Source: Cyclina sinensis (lineage: Eukaryota > Mollusca > Bivalvia > Venerida > Veneridae). Taken from it: a stretch of DNA of 64,000 nt. A program made the position numbers and the translations under genes. This document shows positions 57,901-64,000 of the stretch, in pieces (the first letter of the stretch is position 1; every line of letters begins with the position of its first letter). The stretch lies in NCBI GenBank assembly GCA_012932295.1, contig JAAONU010000010.1, forward strand, positions 22,442,977 to 22,506,976. The letters run 5' to 3'. Under the pieces are notes generated by a model, which had not been told where the DNA came from, made no database searches, and worked only from the letters and a program-made list of their open reading frames with translations.

Positions 57901-60900
57901 GCTGAATGTTTGAGCCAACTGAATGTTTGAGCCAGCTTCATGTCTGAGCCAACTGAATGTTTGAGCCTTCTGAATGTTTGAGCCAGCTTCATGTTTGAGC
58001 CAACTGAATGTTTGAGCCAGCTTCATGTTTGAGCCTTCTGAATGTTTGAGCCAGCTTCATGTTTGAGCCTTCTGAATGTTTGAGCCAGCTTCATGTTTGA
58101 GCCAACTGAATGTTTGAGCCAACTGAATGTTTGAGCCTTCTGAATGTTTGAGCCAGCTAACTGTTTGAGCTAGCTGAATCTTTGAGCCTTTTGAATGTTT
58201 GAGCCAGCTTCATGTTTGAGCCAGCTTCATGTTTGAGCCAACTGAATGTTTGAGCCAGCTGAATATTTGAGCCAACTGAATGTATGGGTCAACTGAAAGC
58301 TTTTGTTAGCTGAATGTTTGAGATAGCTGAATGTTTGAGCCTGTTGATGAATGGTTGAGCCACTGAAAGTTTGAGCCATCTGAATGTTTGAGCCATCTGA
58401 ATAAATGAGCCAACTGAATGTTTGAGCCAGCAGAATATTTGAGCCAACTGAATGTTTGGGTCAACTGAAAGCTTTTGCTAGCTGATTGTTTGAGACATTG
58501 ATGAAAGTATGAGCCATCTTAATGTTTGAGCCACCTGAAAGTTTGAGCCATCTGAATAAATGAGCCATCTAAATAAATGAGCCAACTGAATGTTTGCGCC
58601 AGCTGAAGGTATGAACCAACTGAATATTTGAGCCAAATAAATGCTTGAGCCAAAAGGATGTTTAAACCAGCTAAATGTTTGAGCCAAATGAATGTTTGAG
58701 CCAGCTGATTGTTTGAGTCAGAAAAATGTTTGAGCCAACGGATAAATGATTGAGCCCACTGAATGTTTGATCCAACTGAATAATTGAGCCAGCTTAGTGT
58801 TTAAGACAACTGAATGTTTAAACCAAACATAATATTTTAGCGAAATGAAAGTTATCAGCCAACTGATTTTTAGCCAGCAGAATGTTTGAGCCAGCTGAAT
58901 GATTGATCCTGTTGATTGTTTGAGCCAACTGAATGTTTGAGCCAACTGAATGTTTGAGCCAACTGAATGTTTGAAACAACTGAATGTTTGAGCTATCTGA
59001 TTTTTTTAGCCAACTGAATGGTTAGCAAACTGATGAATGTTTGAGCCACCTGAATGATTAAAACAGCCAAATGCTTAAGCCAACTGAATGTTTGACCAAT
59101 CTGAATATTTCAGCCAGCTGAATGGTTGAGCTGACTGAATATTTGAGCGAACTGTTGAATGTTTTCGGGCCAACTGTAGGCTTGAGCCAACATAATATTT
59201 GAGACAGCTCAATGTTAAAGACAGCTGCATATTTGAGCCAGTTGATGAATGTTTAAGAACTGAATGTTTGAGCCAGCTGAATGTTTGGACCAACTAGATT
59301 TTTAAGCAAACTGAATGTTTAAGTCTACTGATGAATGCTTAAACGAACCCAATTTTTTGAGCCAGCTGAATGTTTGAGCCAAATGAAAGTTAAAACCAGC
59401 CGTATGCTTGAGCTAGGTAAATGCTTGAGCCAGCTGTATAGTTGAGTTAGCTGATGTTTGAGCCAGCTGAATGTTTGAATCAGCTAAATGATTGAGCCAT
59501 CTGAATGTTTGAGTCAGCTGAAGAATGTTTGAGCAAGTTGAATATTTGAATCAGCTAAATGTTTGAGCAATCTGATTGTTTGAGCAAGCTGAATGTTTAA
59601 GCCAGCTGAATTTTTTAGCAATCTGAATGTTTGAGCAAGCTGAATGTTTGAGTCAGCTGAAGAATCTTTGAGCAAGCTGAATATTTGAGCCAGCTGATAA
59701 ATGTTTGAGACAGCTGAATGTTTGAACCAGCTGAATGTTTATGCCATCTGAATGTTTGAGCCAGCTTAATGATTGAGACAACTGAATGTTTGAGGCAGTT
59801 TAATATTTGAACCAGCTGAATGTTTGGGTCAACTGAAAGTTTGAACTTGCTGATGAATGTTTGAACCATCTTAATGTTTGAGCCAAGGGATTGTTTGAGC
59901 CAACTCAATGTTCAAGACAACTGTATCTTTGAGCCAAATAAATGTTTAAGTCAGATGAGTGTTTGAGTCAACTAAATGTTTTAGCCAACCCAATGTTTCA
60001 GCCAACTGAATATTTAAGTCCTCTGAATGTAATAGTTCGACATTCAGATCGGCAGCGAAACACGAAAGGAGAGAAAAAAATTTGATCGTTTGATCCATAG
60101 AAGTCAGCAAAAAAATTATGAAGTTCTTTATAAGACATGGGATGTTCTTCCTGAGTTTGGTCATAAAGAACCGGCTCAAAAATATATCAAAGAATTGTTA
60201 CAGTTGTTGGTACAGACTTTTGCAGCGGCTTTTAATCTGCCTCCAGCTTATATCCATTAATCTCTGAAAAGCACAATGCCGTTTAAACTATATATAATTA
60301 TAGGATAATCATTGGATTATCTGACTGTTTTGGTTCATGGGAACAGTTGCCACTTAACTGGCAAAAGTTCATACTAGACTAAATGTCTTATGAAAGACCT
60401 GTTAAGGCCTAGTTAAATCGAAGACTGGTTTACAATGCATCGGGTCTACGCTTACAACATTGAAGCCATTTTTTGGCATTTTACGAAGAGTACTTGGGAT
60501 TTTTTTTTCACCAAAATGTTCTCTGTTACACTAGAAGATTCAGTCATTCCCTTAAAACCAATGCTTTATAACACATACACTCAGACCAAGGTTCTTACAT
60601 ATTTTTTAAAATCTTTTATCTCAGGCAAAAGATTTTTACAGGCAGACTATACTTATAACATATACGACTATAAACAAGGGGCCTTTGATGTACTGGAAGT
60701 TGACATCAGTCCATGTTTCAACTATACAGAAAAGAAAGAGTTGTCGTTCTTACTACCAAGTGAGGCAGTTTTTCTCTCAGCTATTTCCTTTTTAAAAATC
60801 AAATGAATTAATAGGGAACTATGTTTTAGTTATTTTCAGTATACTCTGTTTTTCACTGAAAAAAAAGAACAAATTAGTACTTTGCTTTAGTATTCAGGAA

Positions 60901-62552
60901 ATTTCAGTCCCGGAAAATTCAGAAATAAAACTTAAAAGCAGTACATGTATTCAGAGTAGCGCTTACAAAATCAAACCGCACAGTGTTGAAATGAAACAGT
61001 TATCTATTCATGAAATATTTCTTGGTAATTTACCTTATTATCAAAGTCCAAAATCTGGCCCCTGTTTGGCTAAACGTCACGCCAGGGGCAGAGTCTGAAC
61101 AATGCTTCCGACATGGTTTATGACAAGATGCATTTTAATGTGTTTGTTTATCCATATTAGTCTATGTAAAATATCTATCATTAGGGGTGCAGCCAAAACG
61201 ACCCCAGTGGCAAAGTTTGAACATTCTTGGTAGAGAATATCTACAAATATAAGTCGTGCACTTATTCATTCGGCATTGTCGCATCATCCCTATAATTACG
61301 TCAGAAGTGACGTCAGACAGCTTCACCAAAAAGCTATGTTATAGTAGAAATACACTTAATTAATCATTGCCTAAGTACTGCTTTTTTCAAAACAAAAGTG
61401 AGATCTTCAGTGTCTTGAGCACTCCGATAACTAGAAAAAATTTCTCGTTTCCTACCCACTTCCAGTTATCTTTCAGGAAGTTACCGAGATCTGGTTTCAT
61501 TAAATTCACGATCCTAATGGCGCTCATGCATGCGGGTAGCACAGACCAACATCCACTTTCACCCTTCCGCATCACAAACCTGCAGGTATGTTTAAGATTC
61601 ACTCATACATCGCCTTCATTGGTAGGTTAAATCTGAGCATTTATGTAACAAACTGTAATGAGTAATTGAATTAGAGATTTTTTTCGCGTTACAAATCACA
61701 AATACTGTAGTCTTAGTTCTTCCGTTCAAAAGCTTATCAAAAGAAACATGAATAATAAAACTAGAGAACACCCACGTCAAAAATTTACAAAGATGTTCTT
61801 CAAGTTTTAGATGTTTTGCAATAGAGACAAAAATATAATTAACAAAATAGGATATATAAAACTACATGTGTCATTGCTCAACACTGCTTCTCGCTCAACA
61901 CTTCTCTCGCACGGAGTACAATTTCATGTTAAGGTATAATTGTTCTTAACGAAACAGGATTTCTTTTTTCTCATCTCATAAACATAAATTCCTTATTGGT
62001 CTTAAATGACAAAACGGCATTAACTACTAGAGATATTTTCAACAACAACAACAACAACAACAGCAGTTTTGAATTTCCCATAATAAGCTGATAATGAAAC
62101 AAAAAGTTTATTGTCCAGCTTTATTGGTACCATGTTTAAAACAGATGACTGAAAAAAAATCAACAAAGTTTTTATATATATATATTGTTTAGTATAGCGG
62201 GCTGAGAATCAAAAGCACAGCCTTCTGACTGTACACGTTCTTGCAGGTGTTAACAACTTAACCCAATGTTAACATTTTTTTGTCAAAAAAAAAAAGGGTA
62301 TGTCTAAAAAAAGGTCAATTTCTACAACTTGCAGGATATTCTTAAATCCTTAAATTGCTAATATATAGAATGCTTAGGCAGGAACGTTGAACGACAGGTT
62401 CAAAAAGTTAAACTAACTCCAATAATTGAAACATTAGGCCAAGAAAAACTTACCTATCAGTTTACTTTTATTAAAATGGTTTCAGGTTGATTATACAGAC
62501 GACAACGATACAAGTGTGATCTTCACCCTATTAGACAGAGCCCCAATTGTTG
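48779..62552 (+). CDS. LolA-like domain protein gene, at least 10 exons, partial
   Basis: Exons seen: 48779-48971, 49594-49751, 53358-53486, 54524-54624 (frameshifted), 55572-55628, 56029-56130, 56494-56559, 60642-60759 or 60767, 61466-61585, 62486-62552. They share good splice sites and, except where noted, matching phases. Two rounds of a family pattern occur: an RGI-C-(D)-x-W motif followed by WYF (NVRGITCDLW...WYFS in exon 1; SVHGIKCDVW...EWYFAA in exon 6), then PVR-like and YDF/YDY segments, then GVYCQG or SPCF. From memory this matches invertebrate secreted or single-pass membrane proteins annotated with LolA-like domains; their function is unknown. The N-terminal exons with signal peptide and the C-terminal end are not in view. 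The frameshift and one unlocated exon leave open a decayed paralog. Confidence 0.8.
49594..49751 (+). CDS. LolA-like gene, exon 2 seen
   Basis: Enters with AA to complete Glu, then QNWTTLHLQYR, VYGKVQMPNHK, FFDHMYEFYDFNTDF and DPEMYQ. The YEFYDF segment is the expected continuation. Ends in phase 0 before GTGAGT. Confidence 0.85.
49760..50100. other. Intron, nothing recognised
   Basis: Unique sequence after the exon 2 donor. Confidence 0.4.
50108..50190. repeat. ~20 bp minisatellite, 4 copies
   Basis: ACACTCAACATTCTCTCTT-like units in an intron. Confidence 0.85.
50295..51880. mobile_element. Bivalve-type repeat, intronic copy, ~1.6 kb
   Basis: Same head, tail and ~145 bp internal units as 41541-43988, in the same orientation but with about 10 units. 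It lies in the intron between exons 2 and 3. The difference in unit number shows that the internal array varies in length. Confidence 0.9.
51895..52010 (+). mobile_element. tRNA-derived SINE
   Basis: Head with A box (TGGTCCAGTGGTAAGGCG, ~51899) and a decayed B box near 51940, then a body with CTTTTCGATGAGACGTTAAC and AAGGTCC (~51976-52005). Related to the minus-strand copy at 24575-24704. It abuts the end of the bivalve-type repeat. It probably continues to ~52100. Confidence 0.75.
52100..53350. other. Intron; no further exon seen
   Basis: Holds a GGGGACCAAAGTCCCC palindrome near 52237 and open frames (52015-52395 plus, 52020-52289 minus) that overlap the SINE and are not called. Confidence 0.4.
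53358..53486 (+). CDS. LolA-like gene, exon 3 seen
   Basis: 43 codons in phase 0 on both sides, acceptor TATATTTTTCAG, donor GTAAAT. Reads TPVGVYCQGAVNTKPLPVLP, then FAAEIICNQEEP and VTYTE. GVYCQG...LPVLP is a strong family match and continues directly from exon 2. Confidence 0.88.
53640..53945. repeat. ~66 bp tandem repeat, 5 copies, each with a GTTTATC/GATAAAC hairpin
   Basis: CAGTTTATCG starts at about 53643, 53712, 53777, 53843 and 53908. Every unit contains GTTTATC, about 9-10 bases, then GATAAAC, and most continue with CCGCTTTGCAAGAAACCGTG. The 97-aa frame over it is a repeat translation. Confidence 0.9.
54022..54318 (+). other. Open frame in intron, not recognised
   Basis: A ~98-residue open frame (FWKQFLKSRNYEKLQTKLM ... 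IYARFSGICELHSDK ... FVLKFDDSRDYYVFDKSIF) lies between exons 3 and 4. Composition is protein-like, but exon 3 joins exon 4 directly in phase and the frame does not match the LolA-like family. It might be an unrelated short ORF or a mobile-element relic. Confidence 0.3.
54524..54624 (+). pseudogene. LolA-like gene, exon 4 seen, frameshifted
   Basis: Acceptor AACAACTTACAG, donor GTAATA. From exon 3 the frame enters as EWFEYEMRVG and meets TGA at 54572-54574. The rest reads well one base later as YYYLPSDGLTPLHREKRIED and ends YITG. The family expects one continuous stretch here. The 101 nt length does not fit phase 0 in and phase 1 out (100 or 103 would). The fault lies around 54548-54553 (GTCGGTA), either one extra base or two missing. 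It may be a true mutation or a sequence error. Confidence 0.75.
54630..55570. other. Intron; expected exon of ~25-30 codons not found
   Basis: The family has ~25 residues between the YNTG-like end of exon 4 and the FFD segment. A stretch at ~55469-55520 (LNAQFRILNC) is suggestive but has no usable donor. Confidence 0.4.
55052..55122 (-). ncRNA. tRNA-Asp-like pseudogene or SINE head
   Basis: On the minus strand CCACTGGATACTGTTGGCC is followed by CCTGTCACACGG (anticodon-loop-like, GTC as in tRNA-Asp) and the B box GAGTTCAAATCCCGC. Stem pairing is incomplete. It lies in an intron. Confidence 0.55.
55572..55628 (+). CDS. LolA-like gene, exon 5 seen (19 codons)
   Basis: Small exon, acceptor TTTAATTTAATTTAG, donor GTAAGT, phase 0 on both sides. 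It encodes NEDSQGFFFDRGQYIYEGQ. The FFD...Y.Y.G pattern directly precedes the RGI-C-D-x-W motif in the family, as it does here. Confidence 0.75.
56029..56130 (+). CDS. LolA-like gene, exon 6 seen
   Basis: 34 codons, acceptor GTGCTTTTGTTTAAAG, donor GTATGT. Reads RSVHGIKCDVWITETDDWP and NTTFEWYFAA. It is the second occurrence of the (R/H)GI-C-D-x-W...WYF hallmark, so the protein has at least two related modules. Confidence 0.87.
56494..56559 (+). CDS. LolA-like gene, exon 7 seen
   Basis: 22 codons, acceptor TTTTCTTCCAG, donor GTGCGT, phase 0. Reads SEYTTDTTSMSIPVRLKLRT then SL. The PVRLKL segment is the expected strand after WYF. Confidence 0.8.
56565..57250. other. Intron, left of the 17 bp array
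   Basis: AT-rich, nothing recognised. Confidence 0.4.
57252..60025. repeat. ~2.8 kb intronic minisatellite, 17 bp unit
   Basis: Unit TGTTTGAGCCAGCTGAA and variants (AGCCTTCTGAA, AGCCAGCTTCA, AGCCAACTGAA). Units from 57252 to ~58270 are nearly perfect and in strict 17 bp register. From there to ~60025 they are diverged, with small insertions such as TGATGAA. Since 17 is not a multiple of 3, the minus strand gives 17-residue protein-like repeats (KLAQTFRRLKHEAGSNM). These are by-products, not genes. The array fills most of the intron between exons 7 and 8. Confidence 0.97.
60030..60640. other. Intron, right of the 17 bp array
   Basis: Nothing recognised; it ends in the acceptor AAAGATTTTTACAG. 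Confidence 0.4.
60642..60759 (+). CDS. LolA-like gene, exon 8 seen
   Basis: Reads ADYTYNIYDYKQGAFDVLEV, DISPCFNYTEKKE and LSFLLP. YNIYDY...DISPCF matches the family's later YDFF...SPCF segment. The donor is uncertain. GTGAGG after 60759 is the better site but gives phase 1. A weaker GTTTTT after 60767 keeps phase 0, as the next exon needs. A small unseen exon between is also possible. Confidence 0.78.
60770..61460. other. Intron, nothing recognised
   Basis: Unique sequence between exons 8 and 9. Confidence 0.4.
61466..61585 (+). CDS. LolA-like gene, exon 9 seen
   Basis: 40 codons, acceptor TTTCCTACCCACTTCCAG, donor GTATGT. Reads LSFRKLPRSGFIKFTILMAL, MHAGSTDQHPL and SPFRITNLQ. The SPFRI..LQ end joins the next exon in phase. 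An alternative start after TCTTTCAG (61477) is out of phase. Confidence 0.72.
62039..62063. repeat. CAA microsatellite
   Basis: Seven AAC/CAA triplets followed by CAGCAG. Confidence 0.85.
62486..62552 (+). CDS. LolA-like gene, exon 10 seen
   Basis: Acceptor AAATGGTTTCAG, donor GTAAGT. Reads VDYTDDNDTSVIFTLLDRAP then IVG, ending one base into a codon. (V/I)xFTLLDxAP is a conserved end-region string of the family as I remember it. More exons must lie beyond the window. Confidence 0.83.
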
Positions 62553-62800
62553 GTAAGTTTATCATGCAAGAAGGGAAAAAAGAAGTATATTAATTCTCGA
62601 AAAGTATGCTCTAGTTTCGAATGAATGCCATGCGGAAGGACTTCCGTGTTATGGCCAAGGTTAAAGTATTGTTACAAACAGACAGACAAGCCCACAGACA
62701 GACACAACAAAAGAATATGTCTCTTCTGGGGGCATAAAAATGAATATTTCTTATTGTTAATTTAGTTGTACCAGGTTTGGTAAAAAGTTTTCACAAAGTG

Positions 62801-64000
62801 CTCAGGTGAGCTTTTCTGATCAGTCTTTCCGTCGTCCATCCGTCAGTCCGTCCTTCCATCCGTCCGTCCGTCATCAACTTTTCATTCTAATGACATCTCC
62901 TCTGAAACCAAAGGGCCAAATTAGATGAAACTTGCCTGGGATGTTCCTCGCATGAAGCTCTACCAAGATTGTTCAAATGGTTCTGGTCCATTGTATTTCT
63001 GGTTCACTGGAGCTAAAATTAGATTTTAAAAGTTGGATCTTTAAAAATCTTCTCCGAAACTTAAGGCCTGGAGCTTAGATATTTGGTATGAAGCATCATC
63101 TAGTGGACCTCAACCAAGTTTGTTCAAATTATGACCGTGGGGTCAAAACTGACCCAACCCAGGGGTGATTTTACATAGATTTATATAGGAAAAACTTAAT
63201 AATCTTCTTGTCAGAAACCACAAGGCCTAGAGTTTAGATATTTTGTGTGCAGCATTTTCCAGTGGACCTTTACCAAGTTTGTTCAAATCATGGTTCATGG
63301 ATCAAAAATGGCCCAGCCCCGGGGGTCACATGTTTTACATAGAGTTATATAAGAAAAACATTAAAAAATCTTCTTGTCAGAAACCACAAGGCCTAGAGTT
63401 TAGATATTTGGTTTGCTGCATTGTCCAGTGGACCTTTTCCGAGTTTGTTCAAATTATGGCTCCTGGGTCAAAAATGGCCCTGCCCCAGGGGTCACATGTT
63501 TTACATAGAGTTATATATGAAAAACTTTAAAAAATCTTCTTTTAAGAAACCGCAAGGCCTAGAGTTAAGATATTTGGTGTGTAGCATTGTCCTGTAGACC
63601 TCTACTAAGTTTGTTCCAATCATAGCCACTGGGTCAAAATAGGCCCTGCACCGGGAGTCACTTTTTTACATAAAGTTAAATAGGAAAAAGTTTAAAAATT
63701 CTTTACATCAGAAACCAAAATGCATAGAGCTAAGATATTTTGTATGTAGCATTGTCAAGAGGACCTCTACCAAGTTTGTTCAAATCATGGCCCCCTGGGT
63801 TAAAATTGGCCCCGCCGCCCCAGTGGTCACATGTTTTACATAGAGTTATATAGGACAAACTTTAAAAATCTTCTTTTCAGGTACCACAAGGCCTAGAGTT
63901 TAGATATTTGGTTTGCAGCATTGTCTACTGGACCTCTACCAAGTTTGTTTAAATCATAGCCGCTGGGTCAAAAAAGGCCCCGCCCGGTCATTAAATTTTA
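62801..64000. mobile_element. Bivalve-type repeat with ~167 bp internal units, cut by window end
   Basis: Head GCTCAGGTGAGCTTTTCTGA, then a GTCC/ATCC run. Internal units of ~167 bp start near 63076, 63233, 63399, 63566, 63733 and 63900. Each has TAGATATTTGGT, CATTGTCCAGTGGACC, CCAAGTTTGTTCAAATCATG, GGGTCAAAA.TGGCCC and CACAAGGCCTAGAGTT. The internal unit differs entirely from the 145 bp type, so this is another subfamily sharing only the head. Confidence 0.85.

Noticed and set aside
57514..57992. Minus-strand frames of 68 and 91 aa with KLAQTFRRLKHEAGSN repeats
   Set aside because: They arise from the 17 bp minisatellite; the ATG and frame shift with each unit and the array is intronic on the other strand.

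Overview
The window is animal nuclear DNA: AT-rich, intron-containing and packed with interspersed and tandem repeats. It is most likely from a bivalve mollusc. That assignment is an inference: several elements carry GTCC-rich heads and end in AGGTGAGCGA...CCCTCTTGTTT, a type I recall as abundant in clam genomes, and there are tRNA-derived SINEs and Tc1/mariner relics. There are no bacterial operons, CRISPR arrays or rRNA genes. Most listed open frames are repeat-derived or chance.

Layout. 1-3.7 kb: a ~180 bp tandem repeat, a 927 bp inverted-repeat element with CACGGT ends, and a fold-back element holding a PHD-finger fragment. 5.0-8.9 kb: two dead Tc1-like transposases in opposite orientation, with a MITE between. 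11.3-15.3 kb: a ~4 kb array of a ~43-45 bp unit built on CTACTG. 16.5-18.3 kb: an inverted-repeat element, a tRNA-like head and a 34 bp tandem array. 18.3-26.2 kb: mostly unique AT-rich DNA with a good minus-strand terminal exon (22753-22910) and a SINE. 26.3-28.3 kb: first copy of a 1025 bp duplication, a GTCCAAGGGGG minisatellite and the end of a bivalve-type repeat. 29.48-40.47 kb: an 11 kb transposon with ~500 bp terminal inverted repeats, CACGGTG/CACCGTG ends and a perfect 5 bp target duplication (ATTAA). Inside it are TACGG-rich subterminal arrays, a LINE relic and possible small minus-strand genes. 40.7-44.3 kb: a palindromic MITE and a 2.4 kb internally repetitive element. 45.9-48.0 kb: a second minisatellite and the second copy of the duplication.

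48.8-62.6 kb: the one clear host gene, on the plus strand. At least ten exons encode a protein resembling the invertebrate secreted/membrane family with LolA-like domains. Its 5' and 3' ends lie outside what I can see, one exon carries a frameshift, and one exon could not be found. Its introns hold a bivalve-type repeat, SINE/tRNA-like sequences, a 66 bp tandem repeat and a 2.8 kb 17-bp minisatellite. The window ends inside another internally repetitive element.

The main candidate for an undescribed system is the 11 kb element. Its CAC-initial ends and 5 bp duplication fit the Transib/RAG-like superfamily, but no transposase is visible, so it would be non-autonomous. It may carry a spliced micro-gene with its own CCAAT-rich upstream region.
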